Origin: FEN-1297 sp021817845
Lineage (GTDB): Bacteria; Bacteroidota; Ignavibacteria; Ignavibacteriales; Ignavibacteriaceae
Length of the DNA: 64,000 bases
Assembly: GCA_021817845.1 (NCBI GenBank)
Contig: JAKAFW010000010.1
Coordinates: 1 to 64,000 of the forward strand
Reading direction: 5' to 3'
Shown piece by piece: positions 6,996-15,506 of this stretch (within the stretch, counting starts at the first letter, position 1; each line of letters opens with the position of its first letter). Under the pieces are notes generated by a model that saw only the letters and a list, made by a program, of their open reading frames with translations, did no database searches and was not told the DNA's origin. Both the position numbers and the translations under genes were made by a program.

Positions 6996-9125
6996 ATGAT
7001 TGGTAAAGATTTGCTAAAAAAGTATAATGATCCTAAAAATTTCTTTAACAGGGATTTAAGCTGGATTGAATTTAACCGCCGCGTTTTAGAAGAAGCGTTG
7101 AACCCGGATCTTCCTTTGCTTGAGAAAGTAAAATTTATTTCAATCTTTCATTCCAACCTTGATGAATTTTTTATGATAAGAGTCGCTGGTTTGAAAGAAC
7201 AAATTGCAGCTAACGTTATAGAACCGTCTATTGATGGATTAACTCCGTTGGCGCAACTTCAAAAAATTGAAAAGACTCTTGAACCTATGCTTTACCAGGT
7301 TTCAAGACTTTGGTTAAATGAAGTTGTTCCGGAATTAAAAGAAAACAAAATTGTAGTTGCGAGATATTCTGAACTAACAGATAATGAAAAAGAAATTTTA
7401 AATGGGTACTTCAAAAAGCAAATTTATCCAGTGCTTACACCACTTGCATTCGATCCCGGTAGACCTTTCCCATACATTTCTAACTTAAGTTTAAGCCTCG
7501 CAATTCTTGTAAGAAAACCTAATGGAGAAAATCATTTTGCAAGAGTAAAAGTACCGAACATATTGCCTCATCTTATGCGTGTTGATAATATCTTCGAACC
7601 AAATAAAAAAGAGCAAACCAACGGGCAATTCAGCGCAAAATTTATTTGGCTTAGCGATTTGATTAAGGCAAATCTTTATCTACTTTTTCCGGGGATGGAA
7701 ATTATCGAGGCTCACCGCTTTCGTATTATTAGAGATACCGATATTGAGCTTCAGGAAGATGAAGCCGATGACCTGCTTCGCGTTATAGAAGAAAATATTA
7801 GGCAACGAAGATTCGGGACCGTAGTCAGATTAGAAGTCGCCAACCAAATGCCGGAATTTATTATAGAAACATTGGTGGAGAACCTGCAGATAAAAAGAGA
7901 AGATGTTCATGTCTTTGATGGCCCACTTGGACTCAGTGATATTATTACTCTTTATGATCTTCCTCTTCACCATCTTAAGTCAAAACCGTTTTATCCCGTC
8001 ATTCCCAAAATTTTTGATGACGAAGAAGATATATTTTCTACGGTAAGGCAAAAAGATATCTTGCTTCATCATCCCTATCATTCATTTTCTCCGGTGATTG
8101 ATTTCATTAAACAAGCGGCAAAGGATCCGGATGTTCTGGCTATTAAACAAACATTGTATCGTGTCGGCACCGATTCTCCAATTATTAAATATTTAATTGA
8201 AGCCGCCGAACGTAATAAACAAGTTGCTGTCTTGGTGGAGCTTAAAGCACGGTTTGATGAAGAGAATAATATCTTTTGGGCAAGGGAACTTGAAAAAGTT
8301 GGTGTTCATGTTGTATATGGTTTGGTGGGATTAAAAACTCATGCAAAGATGACTCTCGTCGTTAGAAAAGAATCTGACGGAGTAAAAAAATATGTTCACT
8401 TATCAACCGGAAATTATAACTCGACTACGACAAAGCTTTATACCGATTTAGGATTACTTACCTGCAACGATGAAATTTGTTCAGATGTTTCTGATATTTT
8501 TAATTACCTTACCGGCTACTCAAAGCAGACCGATTTTCGAAAACTTATTGTCGCGCCCATCAATATGAGAGGACAAATAATTTCTCTAATTTCGCGCGAA
8601 ACAGAAAATATTCAATCGGGCGGTGAAGGGAAAATTATTCTTAAGATGAATGCTCTGGTTGATCCGATGATAATAAGCGCTTTGTATGAAGCTTCAAATA
8701 ACGGTGTTAAAATTGACCTTATTATCAGAGGTATTTGCTGCCTTGTTCCCGGAGTTAAAGGGTTAAGCGAAAATATCAATGTCATCAGCATTGTGGGGCG
8801 TTACTTAGAACATAGCCGAGTATTTTATTTCTACAATAACGGCAGCGAAGAACTTTATTTAAGTAGTGCCGATATGATGCAAAGGAATTTAGATCGCAGA
8901 GTAGAAATTGCTTTTCCTATAGAAGATCCTAAGCTACGCGAAGAAATACAAAATACATTGCTTAAATATTCATTAAAGGATAATGAAAAAGCAAGAGAAC
9001 TTCATTCGGATCTTACATACACATTTAGGGAATTTAAGGGAAATCCCAAAAAAATCGATTCACAGGAATTGCTAATGAATCATGTAATAAAAACTTGTGG
9101 TAAATTCTCTAAGCCGAAAATTTAA
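6996..9125 (+). CDS. ppk1: Polyphosphate kinase 1
   Basis: A 709-aa protein of full family length. It starts with the N-terminal domain motif FFNRDLSWIEFNRRVLEEA, has the RVKVPNILP segment of the second domain, and two phospholipase-D-like catalytic domains. His449 in LKTHAKM and His606 in LEHSRVFYF correspond by spacing (157 residues) to the autophosphorylated and acid/base histidines of E. coli Ppk (His435 and His592). It reversibly polymerises the ATP gamma-phosphate into polyphosphate, for phosphate storage and stress tolerance. It is a single gene with no ppx nearby. Confidence 0.97.
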   Translation: MIGKDLLKKYNDPKNFFNRDLSWIEFNRRVLEEALNPDLPLLEKVKFISIFHSNLDEFFMIRVAGLKEQIAANVIEPSIDGLTPLAQLQKIEKTLEPMLYQVSRLWLNEVVPELKENKIVVARYSELTDNEKEILNGYFKKQIYPVLTPLAFDPGRPFPYISNLSLSLAILVRKPNGENHFARVKVPNILPHLMRVDNIFEPNKKEQTNGQFSAKFIWLSDLIKANLYLLFPGMEIIEAHRFRIIRDTDIELQEDEADDLLRVIEENIRQRRFGTVVRLEVANQMPEFIIETLVENLQIKREDVHVFDGPLGLSDIITLYDLPLHHLKSKPFYPVIPKIFDDEEDIFSTVRQKDILLHHPYHSFSPVIDFIKQAAKDPDVLAIKQTLYRVGTDSPIIKYLIEAAERNKQVAVLVELKARFDEENNIFWARELEKVGVHVVYGLVGLKTHAKMTLVVRKESDGVKKYVHLSTGNYNSTTTKLYTDLGLLTCNDEICSDVSDIFNYLTGYSKQTDFRKLIVAPINMRGQIISLISRETENIQSGGEGKIILKMNALVDPMIISALYEASNNGVKIDLIIRGICCLVPGVKGLSENINVISIVGRYLEHSRVFYFYNNGSEELYLSSADMMQRNLDRRVEIAFPIEDPKLREEIQNTLLKYSLKDNEKARELHSDLTYTFREFKGNPKKIDSQELLMNHVIKTCGKFSKPKI

Positions 9126-9200
9126 TTGTTTGCTTGTTTGATTAATAACTTTTAAAAATTATTTTTACATCATCTTTTTTCATAACTAAAAGGAAAAACA

Positions 9201-9263
9201 ATGCCTGATTCAGATGAACCTGGCGCTAATAATAATTTAATATTTTTCTTTAACCTTCCTTAG
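9201..9263 (+). CDS. Candidate MgtL-like leader peptide upstream of mgtA
   Basis: A 20-codon ORF too short for usual gene calling, with a good ribosome binding site (AAAGG about 8 bp upstream). The peptide starts MPDSDEPG, has a hydrophobic LIFFF segment and ends in proline just before TAG. In enterobacteria the mgtA leader MgtL has an acidic and proline-rich N-terminus that destabilises ribosomes when Mg2+ is low and so controls mgtA. Here such an ORF lies 160 bp upstream of an MgtA-type gene, and a hairpin arm starts at its last codon. The resemblance is in composition and position, not alignable sequence, so the role is inferred. Confidence 0.45.
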   Translation: MPDSDEPGANNNLIFFFNLP

Positions 9264-9301
9264 AATCGCCTTCTAAATATCTTCATTGGCGCTTTCTAAG
9301 G
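9258..9301 (+). promoter_or_regulatory. Hairpin overlapping the leader ORF stop, candidate mgtA attenuator
   Basis: CCTTAGAA (9258-9265) pairs perfectly with TTCTAAGG (9294-9301); after a small internal mismatch CGCC (9267-9270) pairs with GGCG (9288-9291), with a 17-nt loop. The left arm begins at the last sense codon of the leader ORF, so a ribosome stopped there would open the stem. TGGCGCT also occurs at 9221-9227 and gives CGCC a weaker alternative partner. No U-run follows, so it is not a simple intrinsic terminator. The rest of the leader up to 9423 holds a strong Shine-Dalgarno AGAGGAGGT. Confidence 0.4.
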
Positions 9302-9423
9302 TAAAAACTTCAGGTGCCGATGATAAAATTAAATTTCTTTCGTAACATCGATTTAGCTGCATTTACGAGTAATCCTTTTTGTTTGACCTCGATTCGTGTT
9401 AAAATTTATAGAGGAGGTTATTA

Positions 9424-12078
9424 ATGGCTCGTTCAATTTTCTCAAAAATTTCCCCTTCAATTTTTACAAAAGAAGCAAAATCACCACATCAAACTTCTGA
9501 AAATGAACGTCATCTAATTGATATTTGCGGTCTTGAACTTCAAGAAACTTTAATTAAGCTTAATACTAATATAAAAGGTCTTTCATCGGATGAAGCCGAA
9601 AAACGTTTAGATGAATTTGGATATAATGAACTAGCACACTCCAAAAGGATTGGATTTTGGGCGGATGTTCTGAATAGATGCCGTAGTCCATTAGTTATTC
9701 AATTACTATTAATTGCATTGGTCTCCGCATTTTTAGGAGATATTGAGTCTACATTCATCGTTAGTTTGATGGTTCTTCTTAGTGTTGGTTTATCTTACGT
9801 TCTCGACCACAGATCATCAAAAGCTGTTGAATCGCTTGGCAAAAGAGTGCAATCGCACGTAGTATTAATTAGAGATGGAAAAGAGATTGAACAACCAATG
9901 TCTGAAGTTGTTCCCGGCGATATTGTACTTCTACAAGCTGGTTCTATAATTCCAGCCGACCTACGTTTAATTTATTCAAAAGATTTTTTCGTTAGCCAAT
10001 CCGTCCTAACGGGCGAATCAATGCCAATTGAAAAAAAAGCCGAAGCAATGAATCTGAAAAGCGGTTTTGTTTTTGAATTACAAAATGCCTGCTTCCAGGG
10101 AAGTAACGTTCTTAGCGGAACAGCACGGGCAGTTGTTGTCAACACGGGTACAAGAACATATTTTGGTTCGATCTCTGAAAAATTAACAGAAAAACGAATT
10201 GAGACAAGTTTTGATAAAGGTGTAAAATCATTTACTTGGTTGATGATCAAGTTTATGGTAATAATGGTTTTAGCCGTTTTTTTTATTGTGGGTCTAAGTA
10301 AAGGGAATTGGATTGAAGCATTGCTGTTTGGGCTTTCAATAGCAGTTGGTCTTACCCCCGAAATGCTGCCTATGATTGTAACTGTAAATCTTGCAAAAGG
10401 CGCATTAACAATGTCTAAGAAAAAAGTCATTGTTAAAAATTTGTCGTCCATTCAAAATTTCGGCGCTATTGATATTCTTTGCACTGATAAAACCGGCACA
10501 CTTACCCAAGATAAAGTTGTTCTTGAAAAAAACGTTGACATCACCGGTCGGGAAAGCCGCGATGTTCTTCAATACGCTTATCTAAATAGCTTTTACCAAA
10601 CCGGACTAAGAAACTTAATTGACCGGGCTGTGCTATCGCATATTGAATTAAACGTTGAAGGAAAATGCAGGTTGGTTGATGAGTTGCCTTTTGATTTTCA
10701 ACGAAGAAGAATGTCGGTTATAGTTGAGTATGAAGGAGATCATGTTTTAATATGCAAAGGTGCAGTTGAAGAAATTTATTCGGTTTGTACCCATTATCAG
10801 GATGATGACGAAATTTATCCTTTGATAAATATGATCCACGATGATCTTTACGAAGAAGTAGAGACGCTTAATAATAATGGCTATCGTGTGCTTGCAATTG
10901 CGTATCGCGAATTTCCGTCTTCAAAAGAAACCTTTACCGTTAGCGATGAGAAGGATTTAATTTTACTCGGTTATATTGCGTTTTTTGATCCTCCTAAAGA
11001 ATCCGCTGCAGAAGCGATTGCGAATCTTAAAAAAACCGGAGTTATTGTAAAAATATTAACCGGCGATAATTCCCTTGTGACAAAGAAAGTTTGTAAAGAT
11101 GTTGGTTTGGAAGTTGAACGTGTTATAACGGGCGATGAATTAAGCCGCTTATCTTCTGATGAATTTTCTAAAACTGTACAGCAGTTTGATATATTTGCAA
11201 AGTTGTCACCGTTGCAAAAAGAAAATGTTATTGCTTCACTTCGTCAATCCGGTCATGTTGTCGGATACATGGGAGATGGTATAAACGATTCTCCTTCTCT
11301 GCGAGCAGCGGATGTGGGAATTTCCGTTGACTCAGCAGTTGATGTTGCAAAAGAAGCCGCTGATATTGTGCTTCTTGAAAAAAGTTTGTTAGTACTCGAA
11401 GATGGAATAATTGAAGGACGTAAGGTGTTTGCGAACATCGTTAAGTACATCCGGATGGGAGCAAGCTCAAACTTTGGAAATATGTTTAGTGTTATTGGTG
11501 CAAGTTATTTATTCCCGTTTTTACCGATGCTACCAATTCAGATTTTGCTTAACAATTTATTATATGATTTTTCACAGACTGGCATACCTACTGATAATGT
11601 TGACAAGGAACTTGTCGTTAAGCCTCTCAAATGGAACATAGATAATATTAAAAGGTTTATGATCTTTATCGGTCCAATTAGTTCAATCTTTGATTATGCA
11701 ACATTTGCATTAATGTGGTTTTTCTTTGGTGCTAATCAATTTTTCACAGCCAGTGGAGCTCATAAGGAATTTTTAGAAAGATTATTTCAAACTGGTTGGT
11801 TTGTGGAGTCGTTATTAACTCAAACATTAATAGTGCATATTATTCGTACGAGGCGGATACCGTTTTTCGGTAGCAGGGCATCTCTGTCAATGACGCTTAC
11901 TACATTAGGAATAATGCTTGTTGGAGCATGGTTGCCCTATTCTCCGTTTGCGAAAACATTTGGCTTTGTTCCTCTGCCTGCAATATTCTGGGCATGGATT
12001 TTCGGTTTCTTATTAAGTTATAGCGTTCTCACCCATATTGTTAAAATATGGTTCTTTAAAAAATACGGAGAAAATTAA
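9424..12078 (+). CDS. mgtA: Magnesium-translocating P-type ATPase (MgtA/MgtB type)
   Basis: An 884-aa P3B-type ATPase for Mg2+ uptake across the inner membrane. Visible motifs in order: N-terminal cation ATPase domain (SSDEAEKRLDEFGYNEL), actuator TGES near residue 196, phosphorylation site DKTGTLT with Asp355, LLGYIAFFDPPKES, TGDNSLVTKKVCKDVGL and the hinge GDGINDSPSLRAADVGISVD. About ten membrane segments are present, with LSIAVGLTPEMLPMIV in the M4 region typical of MgtA/MgtB. A strong Shine-Dalgarno precedes the ATG. The gene is preceded by a leader ORF with hairpin and followed after 2 bp by an EIIA-domain gene. Confidence 0.95.
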   Translation: MARSIFSKISPSIFTKEAKSPHQTSENERHLIDICGLELQETLIKLNTNIKGLSSDEAEKRLDEFGYNELAHSKRIGFWADVLNRCRSPLVIQLLLIALVSAFLGDIESTFIVSLMVLLSVGLSYVLDHRSSKAVESLGKRVQSHVVLIRDGKEIEQPMSEVVPGDIVLLQAGSIIPADLRLIYSKDFFVSQSVLTGESMPIEKKAEAMNLKSGFVFELQNACFQGSNVLSGTARAVVVNTGTRTYFGSISEKLTEKRIETSFDKGVKSFTWLMIKFMVIMVLAVFFIVGLSKGNWIEALLFGLSIAVGLTPEMLPMIVTVNLAKGALTMSKKKVIVKNLSSIQNFGAIDILCTDKTGTLTQDKVVLEKNVDITGRESRDVLQYAYLNSFYQTGLRNLIDRAVLSHIELNVEGKCRLVDELPFDFQRRRMSVIVEYEGDHVLICKGAVEEIYSVCTHYQDDDEIYPLINMIHDDLYEEVETLNNNGYRVLAIAYREFPSSKETFTVSDEKDLILLGYIAFFDPPKESAAEAIANLKKTGVIVKILTGDNSLVTKKVCKDVGLEVERVITGDELSRLSSDEFSKTVQQFDIFAKLSPLQKENVIASLRQSGHVVGYMGDGINDSPSLRAADVGISVDSAVDVAKEAADIVLLEKSLLVLEDGIIEGRKVFANIVKYIRMGASSNFGNMFSVIGASYLFPFLPMLPIQILLNNLLYDFSQTGIPTDNVDKELVVKPLKWNIDNIKRFMIFIGPISSIFDYATFALMWFFFGANQFFTASGAHKEFLERLFQTGWFVESLLTQTLIVHIIRTRRIPFFGSRASLSMTLTTLGIMLVGAWLPYSPFAKTFGFVPLPAIFWAWIFGFLLSYSVLTHIVKIWFFKKYGEN

Positions 12079-12080
12079 TT

Positions 12081-12911
12081 ATGGATACAATGTTAGATGC
12101 ATTGGAAGAAGGTCGTTTAATTGAACTACCGGATAACGACAAATTTGATTCGCTTCAGTTGTTGGCTCACATTATCGAAGCAATTCCCTCCGTTCCAAAC
12201 GGAACCGATGTTGCCGGATTGGTTTTAACGAGAGAAAAAAATACAAATACTGCATTGGGCAAAAGCTTTGCTTGTCCACATGCCCGTGTACCATACGATG
12301 AAGATTTAATATGTTCGGTTGGATGGAGTCCTTCCGGTATTGATTATGGCGCTCCGGATAATATTCCTGTTCATATTGTAATCATGTACCTGGTGCCTGA
12401 TAACCAGAGAAATCATTATTTAAAGGAAATTTCTATCCTTGCAAAAGCTCTTCAGAATAAGAATAATTTTGATGCAATTCGAACAGCTCCTGATTTAAAT
12501 ACGGTAAGAAATTATCTGCTTGATTTAGTAAGTTCTTCCAAAGGATTAGTTGGCTCCGATGCAAGGGCAAGAATGATTCAATTAGAAGCCGCTGAACCTT
12601 CAGAAGCACAAAAGATTCAACAGCTATCAAACATAATAATCGAACCTGTAACAATCGTTAGCGGTCTTAACCAAAAACAAATTGTCCTATCACAGAATAA
12701 AGAACTTGTTGAATTACTCGATAATCTTCTTACCGGGCAGGTTGCCGGTAAAGTCAGTTCACCACAGCTAATGGAATCTATCATATCAAAAGGAGTTTTT
12801 GAATTTAACGGCTGGCGTATTATAAAACGCAGCTCATCCGATTATCAATCCAACCGCTCCCTTTACGAATGTATTGCAGTGAAAGTAATTGTAAATAGCA
12901 ATTTAAATTGA
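12081..12911 (+). CDS. PTS EIIA(Fru/Ntr)-like domain protein coupled to mgtA
   Basis: A 276-aa protein. Residues about 1-150 resemble EIIA domains of the fructose/nitrogen PTS class: GLVLTREKNTNTALGKSFACPHARVPY, with His67 in the position of the phosphorylated histidine, then VHIVIMYLVPDNQRNHYLKEISILAKAL. The C-terminal 120 residues are unassigned. Only 2 bp separate it from mgtA, and no sugar permease or other PTS gene is nearby, so a regulatory role in Mg2+ uptake or its sensing is more likely than sugar transport. That role is inferred from context only. Confidence 0.75.
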   Translation: MDTMLDALEEGRLIELPDNDKFDSLQLLAHIIEAIPSVPNGTDVAGLVLTREKNTNTALGKSFACPHARVPYDEDLICSVGWSPSGIDYGAPDNIPVHIVIMYLVPDNQRNHYLKEISILAKALQNKNNFDAIRTAPDLNTVRNYLLDLVSSSKGLVGSDARARMIQLEAAEPSEAQKIQQLSNIIIEPVTIVSGLNQKQIVLSQNKELVELLDNLLTGQVAGKVSSPQLMESIISKGVFEFNGWRIIKRSSSDYQSNRSLYECIAVKVIVNSNLN

Positions 12912-13023
12912 TTTGTAACCTTTTGCAGAAGAAAAACTTCTAATTATGTCTTGAAATTGAATTCAAACTAAGTCATAATTTTGCTAAGTTTGTTTCATAA
13001 GAAATGAAAATTAAAGGTAGAAA

Positions 13024-14130
13024 ATGTCTGGTATAACAAAGAGTGAAATTTTAAACACTTTAAAGAAAATAGAAGATTCAAACTTGAATAAAAACTTTTT
13101 GATACTCAATGCAATCAAGAATTTTGAAGTCAAAGGAAATGAACTAAAATTAGAGATGACACTTCCTCTTCCTGGCAATTCAGTAGAAATGATAAAAGAA
13201 AAATTTATGAAATCCATCAAAGAGGAATACCCATCGGTGAAAAAAATCGACCTTAAGCTTGATGCAAAAGTAATTGCTCATCAAGATAAGAAAAAAGATT
13301 CTTTGCTTCCTTATGTTAAAAATACAATTGCTGTTGCCAGTGGAAAAGGGGGGGTAGGGAAGAGCACTATCGCTGTGAACTTAGCAGTTGCTTTAGCTAA
13401 AGATGGCGCTTCTGTAGGCTTGATTGATGCCGATATCTATGGGCCAAGTATTCCGATGATGCTCGGGTTGAAAGACAAACCTAAGGTATATCAGAATCAA
13501 CAATCGATGAAAATTATTCCGTCGACTAATTTTGGAATAAAAGTAATATCAATTGGCCTATTGATTGAAGATAATGCCCCAGTTATTTGGCGTGGACCAA
13601 TGGCAAGCGGTGCAGTAAAACAGTTTATGACCGATGTGGATTGGGGTGAGCTTGACTACTTAATTTTTGATATGCCTCCGGGGACCGGCGATATTCAATT
13701 GACTTTGGTTCAAACAATTCCTTTAACTGGTGCGGTCATTGTCACCACTCCTCAAGAAGTTTCTTTGATAGATGCCCGTAAAGCATTAAAAATGTTTACT
13801 AGGGTTAATGTCCCTATCCTTGGCGTTATTGAAAATATGAGCTATTTTATTGCTCCCGATACAGGTAAAAAATATGATATCTTCGGCACAGGCGGGGGTT
13901 CTCAAATGGCAGCCGAATTGGAGTCACCGTTTCTTGGAGGACTTCCAATTCAACCACAAATTAGAGTAGGTGGCGATAAAGGAATCCCTATTGTCTTTGA
14001 TACTCCGGATTCTGAGCAAGCAAAAATTATCACGGAGATTGCAAGAAACTTAGCTGCTCAAATCAATCTTAGAAATCTTTCGGGCGAAACTTCTTCAAAG
14101 ATGGAAATAATTTTAGGCGACGAAGAATAA
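13024..14130 (+). CDS. apbC: Mrp/NBP35-family Fe-S cluster carrier ATPase
   Basis: A 368-aa protein with an N-terminal MIP18/DUF59 domain (residues about 1-95) and a ParA-like P-loop ATPase domain: VASGKGGVGKSTIAVNLAVALA with the deviant Walker A near residue 107, GLIDADIYGPSIP, MPPGTGDIQLTLVQ and IENMSYF. Members carry and transfer Fe-S clusters. The CPxCG motif that binds the bridging cluster in E. coli Mrp is replaced here by APDTG after IENMSYFI, a variation known in some lineages. A NifU C-domain gene follows immediately, supporting a role in Fe-S assembly. Confidence 0.92.
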   Translation: MSGITKSEILNTLKKIEDSNLNKNFLILNAIKNFEVKGNELKLEMTLPLPGNSVEMIKEKFMKSIKEEYPSVKKIDLKLDAKVIAHQDKKKDSLLPYVKNTIAVASGKGGVGKSTIAVNLAVALAKDGASVGLIDADIYGPSIPMMLGLKDKPKVYQNQQSMKIIPSTNFGIKVISIGLLIEDNAPVIWRGPMASGAVKQFMTDVDWGELDYLIFDMPPGTGDIQLTLVQTIPLTGAVIVTTPQEVSLIDARKALKMFTRVNVPILGVIENMSYFIAPDTGKKYDIFGTGGGSQMAAELESPFLGGLPIQPQIRVGGDKGIPIVFDTPDSEQAKIITEIARNLAAQINLRNLSGETSSKMEIILGDEE

Positions 14131-14145
14131 TTTTCTTATTTGAAT

Positions 14146-14382
14146 ATGAAAACTAAAATGCGAGAAGATATTTTAAAAGCCTTAGACTCGATAAGACCTT
14201 TTTTGCAAGCAGATAATGGCGATATTGAATTAATTGAAATTACCGAAGATCTGATAGTGAAAGTTAAATTTACCGGCGCATGCGATATTTGCCCAATGTC
14301 TCAAATGACTTTAAGAGCAGGGGTAGAAAAATCTTTGTTAAAATATGTCCCGGGAATACGAAGAGTAGAATCTGTTACCTAA
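14146..14382 (+). CDS. NifU C-terminal-domain protein (Fe-S scaffold)
   Basis: A 78-aa protein starting at the ATG at 14146 (a TTG at 14140 would add two residues). The NifU C-terminal/Nfu domain is complete: IRPFLQADNGDIELIEI, then KFTGACDICPMSQMTLRAGVEKSL with the CDIC cluster ligands, and VPGIRRVESV. Nfu proteins hold a 4Fe-4S cluster at a dimer interface and hand it to client proteins. It lies 15 bp downstream of the Mrp-type gene and upstream of a permease, probably in one transcript. Confidence 0.9.
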   Translation: MKTKMREDILKALDSIRPFLQADNGDIELIEITEDLIVKVKFTGACDICPMSQMTLRAGVEKSLLKYVPGIRRVESVT

Positions 14383-14405
14383 AATATAATCATCAAGACC
14401 AATCA

Positions 14406-15458
14406 ATGACTGAAATAAATTTTAACAAGACAGTAAAGATAATTTTTTGGTTTGCAGGGCTTCTTTTGGCTGCTTTTATCCTTTATACTCTTTCCGAAAT
14501 TATTATCATCTTATCCGTTTCTATTTTGCTTTCCCTCATCTTTAATCCATTAGTTAATTTTTTAGAGTGGAAAGGGCTAAATAGATTTACCGCAACGCTT
14601 ATAGTATTTGGTACGGTCGGCTTTTTATTTTATTTAGGACTTTCATACCTTATCCCTCAATTCATTATCCAAATGAACCAGTTGACTTCAGCTTTGCACG
14701 TTCACACCCTTCACGAACAAATATTCTCAGTTGAACAACAAATTTATACCTACCTTCCTTTTTTTACCCTCGGTGATTTAACGAAAAAGACGGAGGAATT
14801 TATTTCGTCCGGAATCGTTAACTCAATCGATAGCATTTCAACTTTTCTAACTAACCTATTTTCTATAATTACACTCTTAGTTATAGTTCCATTCATCACT
14901 TTTTACTTATTGAAGGATAACAAAATTCTTCTTAAAGGAATCCTCCACTTTGTTCCTAATAAGTATTTTGAGATGACTTACTGGGTTGCGAAAAGAGTTT
15001 CGATTCAGCTTGTAAGATTTGTTAGAGGATGGATTTTTGACGCTGCTTTTGTGGGGGTTGCATGCGGCTTTGGTTATTACGCAATCGGGATAAATAATTC
15101 TCTCCCGCTTGGTTTAATTTCCGGGCTCGGTCATCTTGTTCCATATTTTGGACCGGTAATAGGTGGGATCCCTGCTATAGTAATTTCAATTATTCAGTAT
15201 GGAGATCTATCGCACGTTCCGGCAATTATTTTGCTTATTATCTCTGTTTATTTTGTAGATAACGGAATTGTTCAACCTTATGTTTTTGCAAAAAGCGTTG
15301 ATATGCATCCGATCGTAATAATTCTTTTAATTGTAAGTGGAAGTCAAATATTTGGCGTGATTGGAATGCTTCTTGCAGTTCCTCTGGCGACTGTAATAAA
15401 AACCATGTCAAAGGAAGTTTATTTTGCCTTTAAGAACTACAAAATTGCCCATCATTAA
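14406..15458 (+). CDS. AI-2E family transporter (PerM-like membrane protein)
   Basis: A 350-aa protein starting at ATG 14406 (MTEINFNKTVKIIFW); the open frame extends further upstream but overlaps the NifU gene. It has about eight membrane segments, starting with two at residues 10-50, then a soluble loop and the conserved core FVRGWIFDAAFVGVACGFGYYAIGINNSLPLGLISGLGHLVPYFGPVIGGIPA, and IVQPYVFAKSVDMHPIVIILLI. Members export diverse small molecules or Na+ and are named after autoinducer-2 exporter TqsA; the substrate here is unknown. Confidence 0.9.
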   Translation: MTEINFNKTVKIIFWFAGLLLAAFILYTLSEIIIILSVSILLSLIFNPLVNFLEWKGLNRFTATLIVFGTVGFLFYLGLSYLIPQFIIQMNQLTSALHVHTLHEQIFSVEQQIYTYLPFFTLGDLTKKTEEFISSGIVNSIDSISTFLTNLFSIITLLVIVPFITFYLLKDNKILLKGILHFVPNKYFEMTYWVAKRVSIQLVRFVRGWIFDAAFVGVACGFGYYAIGINNSLPLGLISGLGHLVPYFGPVIGGIPAIVISIIQYGDLSHVPAIILLIISVYFVDNGIVQPYVFAKSVDMHPIVIILLIVSGSQIFGVIGMLLAVPLATVIKTMSKEVYFAFKNYKIAHH

Positions 15459-15506
15459 AAGCCTTATACTAATAAAGTAAAACCGTTAAAAGTATTAGCA
15501 ATAAAA

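Noticed and set aside
9126..9423. M-box (ykoK) magnesium riboswitch upstream of mgtA
   Set aside because: No long multi-helix conserved core was recognised; the leader is short and contains a leader ORF with one hairpin instead.
9972..10451. 159-aa minus-strand ORF
   Set aside because: It is a shadow of mgtA, whose P-type ATPase motifs run through this interval.
12433..12654. 73-aa minus-strand ORF inside the EIIA-like gene
   Set aside because: Antisense shadow without start signal or homology.
14280..14405. Longer N-terminus for the AI-2E permease
   Set aside because: The extension overlaps the complete NifU-domain gene in another frame; the ATG at 14406 gives the usual family start before the first membrane helix.
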